Positions 51,274 through 60,876 of a stretch of DNA of 64,000 bases are shown here, piece after piece (within the stretch, counting starts at the first letter, position 1; every line of letters begins with the position of its first letter). The stretch covers positions 116,063-180,062 of the forward strand of contig NZ_BMLQ01000003.1 of the NCBI RefSeq assembly GCF_014645315.1, given 5' to 3'. The stretch is from Citricoccus zhacaiensis. Its GTDB lineage: Bacteria; Actinomycetota; Actinomycetes; Actinomycetales; Micrococcaceae. The translations under genes and the position numbers were made by a program. The notes under the pieces were generated by a model. The model saw only the letters and a program-made list of their open reading frames with translations. It was not told the DNA's origin and searched no databases.

Positions 51274-52075
51274 ATGACCTTTCCGATCATCGCCGGCCCG
51301 GCGGAACGGGTCTTCGGTGTCCATGAGATCTCCCCGGCCGCCCCTGAGATGGAGATCCGAGCACGGACCCGGCACTGGGAGGAGGGCGGCGACGGGGACG
51401 CCCCTGTCGGGGTCCTGGGTGTACCCGTGGACAATGCCACGGGGTATGCCGTCATCGCCGGTGCGGCCCCGGGGCATTGGTCCGTCACGACGGAACTCTC
51501 CCTGGATGTTTTCGGACCGATTCCCACGGATGGCAGCGATCTCGTCGTGTCGGCGGCGCTGGTGCACAGCAATGCTTCCACCGGATTCTCCGAGGGCGAG
51601 GTGGTGGATGCCCAGGGGCACACCGTGGCCCGGGTCCGCCAACGAGGTCTTTTCGTGTCGGGATATCCGGGGGAAGCCACGTCTGCTGCTCTGCCGTCAG
51701 CCGGCCCTGGCCCGGTGGGCCTGGGCGCCTACTTCGGTGTGGTGTCCAATAGGTCGCGAAAACGCGGTGCGGCGGAGGTCGACGTGACCGCCGATCTGGT
51801 CAATCCCATGGGGAACCTGCACGGGGGTGTGGGGCTTTGCCTGGTTGAATGGATGGCCCGGGAAAGCCTGCAGGCAGTCGGCAGTCGATGGTGACGGATT
51901 GCGCACCACCTCGATCCATGTGTCGTATCTACGCCCCGTCCCGCTGGGCGCCACGGTCCGGGTCGCCACAGAGGTGCTGCATTGCGGTCGTAGCTTTGGC
52001 CTGGTCCACGTGACGGTGTCCCTGCCGAATGGCAAGCCCGTTCTCGTCGGCAGGGTGACCGGTGGAGCAGCGTAG
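51274..52075 (+). pseudogene. Frameshifted PaaI-like double-hotdog thioesterase
   Basis: Starts at ATG 51274, 10 bp after the previous gene, and encodes GDAPVGVLGVPVDNATGYAV and NPMGNLHGGVGLCLVEWMA in one frame, then stops at 51894. The missing C-terminal half, RTTSIHVSYLRPVPLG and HCGRSFGLVHVTVSLPNG, continues in the +1 frame to 52075. Alignment with the intact neighbour at 50451 shows the break falls between the HGG motif and the last strands, at about 51880-51894. A single-base indel, real or a sequencing error, explains it. Confidence 0.75.
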
Positions 52076-52120
52076 GACGGGAGGGACGAGAGTGACCTCC
52101 GAAGTCCAACACCAGAGACG

Positions 52121-52157
52121 ACGGCGGCACTCGACTTCGGGTGCCGCCGCCCTTTTC
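52121..52157. terminator. Hairpin terminator between converging thioesterase genes
   Basis: CGGCGGCAC (52122-52130) pairs with GTGCCGCCG (52141-52149) around a 10-base loop, followed by CCCTTTT. It lies between the plus-strand thioesterase end at 52075 and the minus-strand end at 52168. Confidence 0.65.
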
Positions 52158-52167
52158 GCGTTGTTGG

Positions 52168-52680
52168 CTACCGGGCCCGGGGCCCGAGGATCCCGCAGGT
52201 CGGGGCTGGCCAGTCTAGGGCGAGGTCCTGTGCCACCAGCCGGTCGTAGGCCGTGGCGACGTCCTCGGGGAATTCCACTCCCCGGCGGGTGTCCATGTTG
52301 ACGTGGACGAGGACCGTTTCGAAGATGCAGGCCACCTGGTCCTTACTGCGGTCCATGATGAGCGCGACCATGTGGCCGACCTTGGCGCTTCGCTCCAGCG
52401 TCCGGACGTGGACGGTGATGGGGGTACCCAGTCGCATCTCTTGCAGGTAGGTGAGGTGCTGTTCGGCGGTGAAGACACCCATCCGGCGTTGGGCACGGTA
52501 GTCATCATCGATGCCCATCGCCCGGCAGACCTGATCGGTGGAATGGCCACCCAGGTCGACATAGTGGCGGATGTTCATGTGCCCGTTGACGTCGATCCAA
52601 TCGGGGTGGACCTCGTCCTTCCATGCTGGCTCGATCTGCAGGATCTCGTCGGTGCTGGGCGTGGTGCGGGTCATGACCAT
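52168..52680 (-). CDS. 4HBT-family acyl-CoA thioesterase
   Basis: A 170-residue single hotdog domain. VHPDWIDVNGHMNIRHYVDL carries the conserved Asp and the GHMN...Y motif of 4-hydroxybenzoyl-CoA thioesterase-like enzymes. AGGAG precedes ATG 52680 (a second ATG follows two codons later). It is divergent from etfB and shares a regulatory gap with it. It may release CoA from excess acyl-CoA of the pathways nearby. Confidence 0.82.
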   Translation of the reverse strand: MVMTRTTPSTDEILQIEPAWKDEVHPDWIDVNGHMNIRHYVDLGGHSTDQVCRAMGIDDDYRAQRRMGVFTAEQHLTYLQEMRLGTPITVHVRTLERSAKVGHMVALIMDRSKDQVACIFETVLVHVNMDTRRGVEFPEDVATAYDRLVAQDLALDWPAPTCGILGPRAR

Positions 52681-52723
52681 GGTGGTCTCCTCTGAGCCGG
52701 GGCTATCGGCGAGTTCGGTTATT

Positions 52724-52734
52724 TGGTCTTACCT
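52724..52734. promoter_or_regulatory. TGGTCNGACCA-like operator in the etf divergent gap
   Basis: TGGTCTTACCT keeps 8 of 10 fixed positions, 44 bp before the thioesterase start on the minus strand. Confidence 0.4.
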
Positions 52735-52766
52735 TATCTCCGTGGGCGCTCTGGGACGCAATATGG

Positions 52767-52782
52767 CGTGAACTCGATCACT
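52767..52782. promoter_or_regulatory. CRP/GlxR-like box upstream of etfB
   Basis: CGTGAACTCGATCACT matches 8 of 10 fixed positions of TGTGA-N6-TCACA, with a perfect GTGA-N6-TCAC core, 96 bp before the etfB start. Confidence 0.45.
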
Positions 52783-52877
52783 CACCGGAATTTACTAGGG
52801 AGCCCTAGTAATTAGCAGGAGGTCCTAGTACCTTGGTGCGCAGATCGAATATCACCCCGTGTCGAGGAGAACGCTCC

Positions 52878-53660
52878 ATGAAGATTGTTGTGTTGGCGAA
52901 GCAGGTTCCGGATACCTGGTCGGATCGGAAGATTGATCTGGAGTCGGGGTTGTTGGATCGTGCCGCGTCGGAGCCGGTGCCGGACGAGATCAATGAGCGG
53001 GCGTTGGAGAACGCGTTGGCGTTCAAGGATGAGAACAAGGACACCGAGATCGTGGTGGTTGCGATGGGTCCGGAGGATGCCACGAAGACGCTGCGCAAGC
53101 TGCTGTCGATGGGTGCGGATTCGGCGGTCCTGGTCTCGGATGCGGCCTTGGCTGGTTCGGACATGGTCCAGACCGCACGGGTGTTGGCCGCGGCGGTCGA
53201 GAAGGTCGGCGGGGCCGACCTGGTGGTGGCGGGCAACGAGGCCACCGATGGCCGGGGCGGGATGATCCCGGCCATGGTCGCCGAGGTGCTGGGGTTGCCG
53301 GTGCTGCCGGGCCTGGACGAGATCCAGATCGCCGCGGACAAGGTCTCGGGTGAGGCCGTGGTGGACGGTGGGGCCCTGCAGGTCTCCTCCGGTTACCCGG
53401 CGGTGGTCTCGGTGACAGAGAAGACGGCCGAGCCGAGGTTCCCGAACTTCAAGGGGATCATGGCGGCGAAGAAGAAGCCGTTGGAGAACTGGTCGCTGGC
53501 AGACCTGGGGATCCAGGCCGGCCCGGAGGCCGCCAGCGTGCGGTCGGTGATGGTCTCCGCGGCGGCCCGTCCGCCGAAGGAAGCCGGCCCGAAGGTCGCC
53601 GATGACGGCACCGCGGCCGCGCAGTTGGCCGAGTTCCTGGCCACGAACCGGCTCATCTGA
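52878..53660 (+). CDS. etfB: Electron transfer flavoprotein beta subunit
   Basis: A 260-residue EtfB: KIVVLAKQVPDTWSDRKI at the N-terminus, AMGPEDATKTLRKLLSMGAD near 68-87 and AGNEATDGRGGMIPAMVAE with the AMP-site region near 117-135. It binds AMP and, with EtfA, carries electrons from acyl-CoA dehydrogenases. ATG 52878 follows GAGGAGA. Adjacent dehydrogenases in the window are obvious donors. Confidence 0.95.
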   Translation: MKIVVLAKQVPDTWSDRKIDLESGLLDRAASEPVPDEINERALENALAFKDENKDTEIVVVAMGPEDATKTLRKLLSMGADSAVLVSDAALAGSDMVQTARVLAAAVEKVGGADLVVAGNEATDGRGGMIPAMVAEVLGLPVLPGLDEIQIAADKVSGEAVVDGGALQVSSGYPAVVSVTEKTAEPRFPNFKGIMAAKKKPLENWSLADLGIQAGPEAASVRSVMVSAAARPPKEAGPKVADDGTAAAQLAEFLATNRLI

Positions 53661-53742
53661 GCCCGGCCACCCCGCGCAGACAACCGCGCAGTCAATCGCG
53701 CTGAAAACCTCACGAGACTTTTGAGCTGAAGGAAGCACACAC

Positions 53743-54732
53743 ATGGCGAACGTTGGAAATGTACTGGTCCTGATCGAGACCACCGCCGAGGGGGCCCCGA
53801 AGTCCACGGCGGCGGGCCTGCTGGGGGCCGCTGCCGGTCTGGGAACCCCGGTGGCGGTGGCGGTGACCGCTCCCGGTGCGTCCGGGAACCTGGCCGCCGA
53901 CCTGGGAGCCCTGGGCGCGGCTCAGGTGTACCTGGTGGAGTCGGAGTCCGCGGCCGCCGAGCTGGGGACCGCCGCCGTCGGCGCCCTAGCCGATGCGGTG
54001 CAGGCCTTCTCGGCCCCGGTCGTGTTGGCCTCGGCCACGAATGACTCCAAGGCGGTGGCCGGGCGGCTGGCGATCGTGGCCGGCGGGTCGGTGGCCAGCG
54101 ACGTCGTGGGCATCGCCTATGACGAGGAGGGTCAGGAGGTCATCGCTTCCCATGCGGTGTTCGGTGGGGACTTCACCACCGAGTCCACCATCGAGGGTGG
54201 CCTGTTCATCGCCACCGTGCGTCCCGGTTCGATCGAGGCCCGTGCCGAGGCTGTGGCCTCCCCGGAGGTGACGACGGCGACGGTGTCCACGCAGGCCGCG
54301 AAGGGCGCCACCATCGACTCGGCCCGTGAGGCTCCGGCGTCCTCGGATCGTCCGGCGCTGCGCGGTGCGAAGGCTGTGGTCTCCGGTGGCCGCGGGGTGG
54401 GCTCGAAGGAGGCCTTCTCCGTGGTCGAGGACCTGGCCGATGTGCTCGGTGCAGCTGTAGGGGCCTCCCGTGCGGCGGTGGATGCCGGCTATGTGCCGCA
54501 GTCCTACCAGGTCGGCCAGACCGGTGTGACGGTGACCCCGCAGCTGTATGTGGCGTTGGGGATCTCCGGGGCGATTCAGCACCGGGCTGGGATGCAGACC
54601 TCCAAGACGATCATCGCGATCAACAAGGACGAGGATGCCCCGATCTTCGAGGTCGCGGACTTCGGGATCGTCGGCGACGTGTTCACCGTGGTCCCGCAGC
54701 TGATCGAGGAGATCGGCAAGCGCCGCAACTGA
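53743..54732 (+). CDS. etfA: Electron transfer flavoprotein alpha subunit
   Basis: A 329-residue EtfA. The C-terminal FAD-binding domain is clear: [19 protein letters not shown] near 245-263, [17 protein letters not shown] near 270-286 and [20 protein letters not shown] near 293-312. It completes the ETF dimer with the upstream gene. GAAGGAAG precedes the ATG. A hairpin terminator or attenuator follows (54746-54778). Confidence 0.95.
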   Translation: MANVGNVLVLIETTAEGAPKSTAAGLLGAAAGLGTPVAVAVTAPGASGNLAADLGALGAAQVYLVESESAAAELGTAAVGALADAVQAFSAPVVLASATNDSKAVAGRLAIVAGGSVASDVVGIAYDEEGQEVIASHAVFGGDFTTESTIEGGLFIATVRPGSIEARAEAVASPEVTTATVSTQAAKGATIDSAREAPASSDRPALRGAKAVVSGGRGVGSKEAFSVVEDLADVLGAAVGASRAAVDAGYVPQSYQVGQTGVTVTPQLYVALGISGAIQHRAGMQTSKTIIAINKDEDAPIFEVADFGIVGDVFTVVPQLIEEIGKRRN

Positions 54733-54745
54733 TCGTCGCCGGCCC

Positions 54746-54778
54746 GCCGCCCGCAGAGCACTACGGCCTGCGGGCGGC
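54746..54778 (+). terminator. Hairpin after etfA (terminator or attenuator)
   Basis: GCCGCCCGCAG and CTGCGGGCGGC form a perfect 11-bp stem with an 11-base loop, 14 bp after the etfA stop. No T-run follows, so partial read-through into the cytochrome gene is possible. Confidence 0.5.
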
Positions 54779-54865
54779 GCCGGCCAGCGAAGGCCTCATC
54801 CTCCCCGGCGCATCTGGCGCGCCCGATGCACTGTGATATTCCCTTCTGAAGGACTGAGTACCACC

Positions 54866-56620
54866 ATGAGTAGCGAGCAGAACCCGGGACAGGCCCCGGC
54901 ACGGCGCCGGATGGCCGGCTACACACCCCCGGCCGCGCAGCCTGCGTCCCAGGCCACCGAGCACGAGGCCCCGGCCGTGTCTGAGCCCGAGACCCCGGCA
55001 CATGAGGCCCAGGTACCGGAGCAATCGGAACCGACGCCCGCCGCCCAGACTTCGGTTGAGCCGGCGGAACCGGCCTCCGCGGGCCCGGTTGACCAGCAGG
55101 AGCAGACGCCCGCGCCGGCCGCAACGGACGCCCCCGCCCGGAAGCGTCGGATGGGCAGTGCCCCGGCGCCGGCTGCAGCCGCCAAGCCCGCCGCGCCCAT
55201 CGATCAGGACGCCTCGCCGCCCGGCCCGGAGACACCGGCCGCCGAGCCTGCCGCAGGTGAGAGTGCGGCATCTCCGGCATCTCCGGCCGCTGCGAACGCG
55301 CCGGCAGCTCCGACCGCTGGTGCCCCGAAGCGTCGCATGGGCAGTGCTCCAGCGGCTCCAGCTACCACCCCGGCAGCACCGGCCCCTGAAGCCCCGGCCA
55401 CCGGGACCGACGAGGCAACAGCGGCCCCGAAGAAGCGGATGGGCGGGGCCCCGGCTCCGGCCAAGACCCGCATGGGTGGCGCCCCGGCTGCGGGGACTGC
55501 GGCTTCCACTGCAGCTGCCACATCTTCGGCGGTCCCCGCCTCGACTGGCTCCGCGACGCCCACGACTGCGTCCTCCAGCGCAGCACCCAGCAACGCCCCC
55601 ACCTCCGGAACCGCCGCGACGACCACCTCGGCCAACCGGCCGTCGTCGGGCAGGATGGGTTCAGCGGGAGCCGCCGGAACACCAGGCCCGGCCGGTACGG
55701 CAACCCCGAAGAAGCCGGAGCGCCCGTGGGTGAAGCCGGCGCTGATCATCGGTGGCCTGGTGGTCGTGGCCGTCGCCGTGGTGCTGGGCGCCCGGTGGTT
55801 GCGGACCCTGGAGGGCGTGCAGGAGTTCATCGCCACCTATGACGGTCATTCCACCCAGCTGGAGGCGGCCCCGGAGGGCATGCCCTGGTGGATGGGCTGG
55901 CAGCACTTCTTCAACATGTTCCTGATCGTGCTGATCATCCGCACCGGCCTGCAGGTCCGCACTGAACGCAAGCCCCCCGGGTACTGGACGGCGAAGAAGG
56001 GCTCGTTCTTCTCCCCGAAGGGCAACACCCCGAAGAAGGTGTCCCTTTCCCAGTGGTTGCACCAGGTGCTGGACGTGCTCTGGGTCCTCAACGGACTCAT
56101 CTTTGTCGTGCTGTTGATCGTGACGGGACATTGGATGCGGATCGTGCCCACGGACTGGGACGTCTTCCCGAACATGCTCTCCGGGGCGATCCAGTACGCC
56201 TCCCTGGACTGGCCGACCGAGAACGGCTGGGTGCACTACAACGCCCTGCAGACGGTCGCCTACGGGTTCACCGTGTTCATCGCGGCCCCGCTGGCGATCC
56301 TCTCCGGCATCCGGTTCTCCACCTGGTGGCCCCAGAACGCCGAGAAGCTCAACAAGATCTACCCGGTCGAGTGGGCCCGGGCCACCCACTTCCCGGTGAT
56401 GCTCTACTTCGTGGGATTCACGATCGTGCACGTGTTCCTGGTGTTCTTCACCGGGGCCCTGGCCAACCTGAACCACATGTACACCTCCCGCGACGTCGTG
56501 GACTGGTGGGGCCTGGTCATCTTCCTGGTCTCCCTGGTCGTCATCGCCGCGGCCTGGTTCCTCACCAAACCCCTCTTCACCACCCCCATCGCCGCCCGCA
56601 TGGGCAAGGTCTCCAAGTAA
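54866..56620 (+). CDS. b-type cytochrome with long repetitive N-terminus, next to ETF
   Basis: A 584-residue membrane protein. Residues 1-285 are Pro/Ala/Thr-rich and disordered, with the motif RMG(S/G)A recurring at about 95, 157, 191, 202 and 263. From residue 289 a membrane domain follows: one helix (PALIIGGLVVVAVAVVLGA), then four or five helices with His residues in GWQHFFN, SQWLHQV, TGHWM, NGWVHYN, ATHFPVM and IVHVFL, typical of the formate-dehydrogenase-gamma/cytochrome b561 group that binds two b hemes. ATG 54866 follows GAAGGA. Its place after EtfBA suggests it passes electrons to the quinone pool; inferred. Confidence 0.8.
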   Translation: MSSEQNPGQAPARRRMAGYTPPAAQPASQATEHEAPAVSEPETPAHEAQVPEQSEPTPAAQTSVEPAEPASAGPVDQQEQTPAPAATDAPARKRRMGSAPAPAAAAKPAAPIDQDASPPGPETPAAEPAAGESAASPASPAAANAPAAPTAGAPKRRMGSAPAAPATTPAAPAPEAPATGTDEATAAPKKRMGGAPAPAKTRMGGAPAAGTAASTAAATSSAVPASTGSATPTTASSSAAPSNAPTSGTAATTTSANRPSSGRMGSAGAAGTPGPAGTATPKKPERPWVKPALIIGGLVVVAVAVVLGARWLRTLEGVQEFIATYDGHSTQLEAAPEGMPWWMGWQHFFNMFLIVLIIRTGLQVRTERKPPGYWTAKKGSFFSPKGNTPKKVSLSQWLHQVLDVLWVLNGLIFVVLLIVTGHWMRIVPTDWDVFPNMLSGAIQYASLDWPTENGWVHYNALQTVAYGFTVFIAAPLAILSGIRFSTWWPQNAEKLNKIYPVEWARATHFPVMLYFVGFTIVHVFLVFFTGALANLNHMYTSRDVVDWWGLVIFLVSLVVIAAAWFLTKPLFTTPIAARMGKVSK

Positions 56621-56674
56621 CTCCCGGCAGCCACCCCGCGATCCGGGCGTGGCCACGCACAAAGGACTGACAGC

Positions 56675-57811
56675 ATGCTTCGCATCACCGAAGACCAGCA
56701 GGCACTCGTGGACGCCGTCCGCGACTTCGCCACCGAGCGCATCGCCCCGCATGCCTTGGAGTGGGACGAGCAGAAGCACTTCCCCGTGGACGTCCTGGCC
56801 GAGGCCGGCGAGCTCGGTCTCGGCGGCATCTACGTGGACGAGTCCTACGGTGGGGCCGGACTGGAGCGCAAGGACGCCGTCCTCATCTTTGAGGAGCTGT
56901 CCAAGGCCGACCCCGCTCTGGCCGCCTACATCTCCATCCACAACATGGTGGTGTGGATGATCGACTCCTTCGGCACCGATGAGCAGCGGGCCCAATGGGT
57001 GCCGCAACTGGCCGCTATGCAGCATCTGGGCAGCTACTGCCTGACCGAACCGGGTGCCGGTTCCGACGCAGCCTCCCTGAGCACCCGCGCGGTACGTGAC
57101 GGCGATGACTACGTCCTCAACGGGGTCAAGCAGTTCATCTCGGGTGCCGGTACGTCCGAGTACTACGTGGTGATGTGCCGCACCGCCGACACGGGGTCCA
57201 AGGGCATCTCAACGCTTGTGGTGCACAAAGACACCCCGGGGCTGTCCTTTGGGCCGAACGAGAAGAAGATGGGGTGGAACACCCAGCCCACCCGGCAGGT
57301 CATCTTCGAGGATGCCCGGGTGCCGGTGGCCAACCGTCTCGGCGAGGAGGGCGCCGGATTCCACATCGCCATGAAGGGCCTCAACGGGGGGCGCATCAAC
57401 ATCGGCGCCTGCTCCCTCGGCGGGGGACAGGCCGCCCTGGAGAAGGCCACCGCCTACCTCAAGGAACGCACTGCCTTCGGGGCCCCACTGACCACCAAGC
57501 AGTCGCTGGTCTTCGATCTGGCGGAGATGGACGCGAAGCTCGAGGCCGCCCGCACCCTGCTGATGCGCGCCGCCGATGCTCTGGACCGCCAGGACCCGGA
57601 CACCGTCCGGCTCTGCGCCATGGCCAAACTGGTGGCCACCGACTCCGGCTTCGAGGCCGCCAACACGTCCCTGCAGCTCCACGGCGGTTACGGCTACCTG
57701 CACGAATACGGGGTGGAGAAGATCGCCCGGGACCTCCGGGTCCACCAGATCCTCGAGGGATCCAACGAGATCATGCGGCTGATCGTCGGCCGCATGCTGG
57801 TCGACGGCTGA
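56675..57811 (+). CDS. Isobutyryl-CoA dehydrogenase-like acyl-CoA dehydrogenase
   Basis: A 378-residue acyl-CoA dehydrogenase with LTEPGAGSDAASL, FISGAGTSEYY and the ending QILEGSNEIMRLIVGRML. The catalytic Glu is in LEGSNE, as in isobutyryl-CoA dehydrogenase (ACAD8), and the following genes code for the next steps of valine degradation. AAAGGA precedes the ATG. It oxidises isobutyryl-CoA to methacrylyl-CoA, delivering electrons to ETF. Confidence 0.88.
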   Translation: MLRITEDQQALVDAVRDFATERIAPHALEWDEQKHFPVDVLAEAGELGLGGIYVDESYGGAGLERKDAVLIFEELSKADPALAAYISIHNMVVWMIDSFGTDEQRAQWVPQLAAMQHLGSYCLTEPGAGSDAASLSTRAVRDGDDYVLNGVKQFISGAGTSEYYVVMCRTADTGSKGISTLVVHKDTPGLSFGPNEKKMGWNTQPTRQVIFEDARVPVANRLGEEGAGFHIAMKGLNGGRINIGACSLGGGQAALEKATAYLKERTAFGAPLTTKQSLVFDLAEMDAKLEAARTLLMRAADALDRQDPDTVRLCAMAKLVATDSGFEAANTSLQLHGGYGYLHEYGVEKIARDLRVHQILEGSNEIMRLIVGRMLVDG

Positions 57812-57820
57812 GAGGAACCC

Positions 57821-58876
57821 ATGACCAACGACAGCATCGAAACCGAGGTCATCGTCCGCCGCGCGGGCCGCCTCGGACACCTCATCCTCAACCGCCCGAA
57901 AGCCCTGAACTCGCTGACCCATGGCATGGTCCAGACCGTCCGGGACACTCTGGAGCAGTGGCGAGATGACGACTCCGTCGCCACGGTCCTGATCAGCGGC
58001 GCGGGCGAGAAGGGGCTGTGCGCCGGCGGTGACGTCGTCTCCCTCTACCGCGCCGCCGTGGACGGCCGCCCCGAGGTCGGGGACGCCTTCTTCGCCGACG
58101 AGTACGCCATGAACGCGCTGATCGCCGACTACCCGAAGCCCTACGTGGCCTTCATGGACGGCATCGTGCTGGGCGGCGGCGTCGGGATCTCCGCGCACGG
58201 CAACCAGCGCATCGTCACCGAGCGGACCCGCCTGGGCATGCCGGAGACGGGCATCGGCTTCTTTCCCGACGTCGGCGGGGCCTGGTTGCTCTCCCGCGCC
58301 CCCTCCGGCTTCGGTCACCACATGGGCCTGACCTCCTCGCACGTGACCGGTGCCGACGCGCTGGCCCTCGGCTTCGCCGATCACTACGTGGAGTCCTCCC
58401 GGCTGGGGCAGCTGGCCACCACCCTGGAGAGCACCGGCGCGGAGGAGGCCATCGCCGCCGTCGCCGCCACGGGCGCCGTGGTCCCCGAATCCCCGCTGAT
58501 GCAGCAGCGGGACTGGATCGAGTCCGCCTACGCACAGGACACGGCGGAGGACATCGTCGCCGCCCTCCGATCCCACGGCGATCCCGCCGCGGCCGAGGCC
58601 GCCACCCAGATCCTGGCCAAGTCGCCGACCTCCGTGAAGGTCACCCTGGAGCTCATCCGGCGGGCCGCGCAGCTGTCCACCGTGCATGAGGTGCTGGACC
58701 AGGACGCCACGGTGGCCCACCACCTGCTCCGCGGTCACGACATGCGCGAGGGCATCCGTGCCCAGCTCGTGGACAAGGACCGCAATCCACAGTGGAACCC
58801 GCCGACCCTCGAGGATGTCCCGGCGGACACTGTGACTGCAGCCTTCGACCCGGTGGCCGCGCAGGCCCAGAACTGA
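57821..58876 (+). CDS. 3-hydroxyisobutyryl-CoA hydrolase (HIBCH-like)
   Basis: A 351-residue crotonase-fold hydrolase, longer than hydratases as in HIBCH. GLCAGGDVVSLYR is typical, and PETGIGFFPDVGG contains the Glu and Asp used by HIBCH. It cleaves 3-hydroxyisobutyryl-CoA to free 3-hydroxyisobutyrate, limiting toxic methacrylyl-CoA. GAGAGGAACC lies 9 bp after the dehydrogenase stop, so cotranscription is certain. Its C-terminal segment LEDVPADTVTAAFDPV is family-like. Confidence 0.9.
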   Translation: MTNDSIETEVIVRRAGRLGHLILNRPKALNSLTHGMVQTVRDTLEQWRDDDSVATVLISGAGEKGLCAGGDVVSLYRAAVDGRPEVGDAFFADEYAMNALIADYPKPYVAFMDGIVLGGGVGISAHGNQRIVTERTRLGMPETGIGFFPDVGGAWLLSRAPSGFGHHMGLTSSHVTGADALALGFADHYVESSRLGQLATTLESTGAEEAIAAVAATGAVVPESPLMQQRDWIESAYAQDTAEDIVAALRSHGDPAAAEAATQILAKSPTSVKVTLELIRRAAQLSTVHEVLDQDATVAHHLLRGHDMREGIRAQLVDKDRNPQWNPPTLEDVPADTVTAAFDPVAAQAQN

Positions 58877-58901
58877 CCATCCCACTCCAGGAGAACCTGA
58901 C

Positions 58902-59912
58902 ATGACCGAGAACACCGCAGCCACCGTCACTACGCCGGGTGCAGACGCGGCCGGAGATCCGTCCGAGCTGCCCGCCATCGCCTTCATCGGCCTGGGCAAC
59001 ATGGGTGGTCCCATGGCCCACAACCTCGCGGCCGCCGGCTACCGGGTCATCGGGTTCGACCTGGTCCCCGAGGCGCTCGAGAAGGCGCGGGCGGCCGGCG
59101 TCGAGATCGCCTCCTCCGGTGCTGAAGCCGTGCGTAGCGCGGCCGCCTCCCCGCGGAGCCTCGTCATTACTATGCTGCCGGCCGGCCGCCACGTCGTGGG
59201 TGCCCTGAAGGGTTCCGACGGCTCGGACGGCCGCGACCCGGTCGAGGGCCTGCTGGCCGCGGCGGCGCCCAACACCCTGTTCATGGACTGCTCCACCATC
59301 GCGGTGGAGGACTCCGTGACGGTGCGCGAACTCATCGCGGCGGCCGGACACCGGGTGCTGGACGCCCCCGTCTCCGGCGGCACGGTCGGGGCCGAGGCAG
59401 GCACGCTGGCGATGATGGTCGGCGGGGCGGCCGAAGACGTCGCCGAGGCCACCCCCGTGCTCGAGGTGGTCGGCAAGCGCATCGTCCACTGTGGCCCCGC
59501 CGGCAACGGCCTGGCCGCGAAGGTCTGCAACAACATGATCCTCGGGGCCTCCATGATCGCGGTGTCCGAGGCCTTCGTGCTGGGGGAGAAGCTGGGCCTG
59601 AGCAATGAGGCCCTCTTCGACGTGGCCTCCAACGCCACCGGCCAGTGCTGGGCGCTGACCACCAATTGCCCCGTCCCGGGCCCCGTGCCGACCTCGCCGG
59701 CCAACCGCGACTTCAAGCCCGGCTTCGCCGGTGCCCTGATGGCCAAGGACCTCGGGCTGGCCAAGAGCGCCATCGAGACGACCGGCATCGAGGGCCGCAT
59801 GGGGCTGCTGGCCGAGGAGATCTACGCCGCCTTCGCCGAGGGAGAGGGCGGCAGCAAGGACTTCTCGGGGATCATCGAGTTGATCCGCGCGCAGTCCACC
59901 CCCGCCGCCTGA
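58902..59912 (+). CDS. mmsB: 3-hydroxyisobutyrate dehydrogenase
   Basis: A 336-residue beta-hydroxyacid dehydrogenase with [19 protein letters not shown] (Rossmann motif near residue 28), [17 protein letters not shown] near 152-168 and the catalytic lysine in [10 protein letters not shown] near 208. The N-terminus has an extra 25 residues of low complexity. It oxidises 3-hydroxyisobutyrate to methylmalonate semialdehyde with NAD. It follows the hydrolase directly, as in valine operons of other actinobacteria. Confidence 0.92.
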   Translation: MTENTAATVTTPGADAAGDPSELPAIAFIGLGNMGGPMAHNLAAAGYRVIGFDLVPEALEKARAAGVEIASSGAEAVRSAAASPRSLVITMLPAGRHVVGALKGSDGSDGRDPVEGLLAAAAPNTLFMDCSTIAVEDSVTVRELIAAAGHRVLDAPVSGGTVGAEAGTLAMMVGGAAEDVAEATPVLEVVGKRIVHCGPAGNGLAAKVCNNMILGASMIAVSEAFVLGEKLGLSNEALFDVASNATGQCWALTTNCPVPGPVPTSPANRDFKPGFAGALMAKDLGLAKSAIETTGIEGRMGLLAEEIYAAFAEGEGGSKDFSGIIELIRAQSTPAA

Positions 59913-59959
59913 GACCCCACCTGAGACTCGCCCGAGACCTGAGCAGAGCAAGGAGCACC

Positions 59960-60760
59960 ATGACCACCGAGAACAGCACTGAGAACAGCAGCTACGAGAC
60001 GATCCTGACGAGCACCAACGGACGTGTCGCCACGATCACCCTGAGCCGGCCGAAGGCCCTCAACGCCCTGAACCTCCAGCTCACGGCGGAGCTGCTGGAG
60101 GCCGTCGAGGCCTTCGACGCGGACCCGGAGATCGGCGCGATCGTCATCACCGGCTCGGAGAAGGCCTTCGCCGCCGGGGCGGACATCAAGGAGATGGCCA
60201 CCCACTCCTTCGCCGACGTCTACGCGGCTGACCTCTTCGGCGCCTGGGACCGGCTGGCCGCGGTGCGCACCCCGGTCATCTCGGCCGTGGCGGGCCACGC
60301 CTTGGGCGGCGGCTGCGAGCTGGCGATGATCGCGGACATCATCATCGCCGCGGACAACGCGAAGTTCGGCCAGCCCGAGATCAAGCTCGGCGTCATCCCC
60401 GGCATGGGCGGCTCCCAACGGCTGACCCGGGCCATCGGCAAGTCCAAGGCCATGGAGATGGTCTTGACCGGCCGGGTCATGGGCGCCGACGAGGCCGAGC
60501 GGTCCGGGCTCGTGGCCCGCGTGGTGCCGGTGGCCTCCCTGCAGTCCGAGGCCGCCGAGCTGGCCGCGACCATCGCGGGAATGTCCAAGCCCATCGCGAT
60601 GATCGCCAAGGAGTCCGTCAACCGCTCGTACGAGTCGTCCCTGAGCGAGGGCCTGCTCTACGAGCGCCGGATGAATCACGCCTGCTTCGCCACCGAGGAC
60701 CAGAAGGAGGGCATGGCAGCCTTCGTCGAGAAGCGCCAGGCCACCTTCACCCACCGCTGA
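59960..60760 (+). CDS. Enoyl-CoA hydratase (EchA8/PaaF-type crotonase)
   Basis: A 266-residue classical hydratase: [23 protein letters not shown] with the first Glu, and [20 protein letters not shown] with the second. Both catalytic glutamates are present, in contrast with several other crotonases in the window. In this operon it most likely hydrates methacrylyl-CoA. ATG 59960 follows AAGGAG. Confidence 0.92.
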   Translation: MTTENSTENSSYETILTSTNGRVATITLSRPKALNALNLQLTAELLEAVEAFDADPEIGAIVITGSEKAFAAGADIKEMATHSFADVYAADLFGAWDRLAAVRTPVISAVAGHALGGGCELAMIADIIIAADNAKFGQPEIKLGVIPGMGGSQRLTRAIGKSKAMEMVLTGRVMGADEAERSGLVARVVPVASLQSEAAELAATIAGMSKPIAMIAKESVNRSYESSLSEGLLYERRMNHACFATEDQKEGMAAFVEKRQATFTHR

Positions 60761-60876
60761 GACGGAATCATTACTACGACGCCGGCCGTGCTGCCTCACG
60801 CAGTACGGCGGCCCCATCCCGCCGGTCGGCCCCATCTCGCGGGCCCACACCGAGAGACCACTGAGAGAAGGACCCC

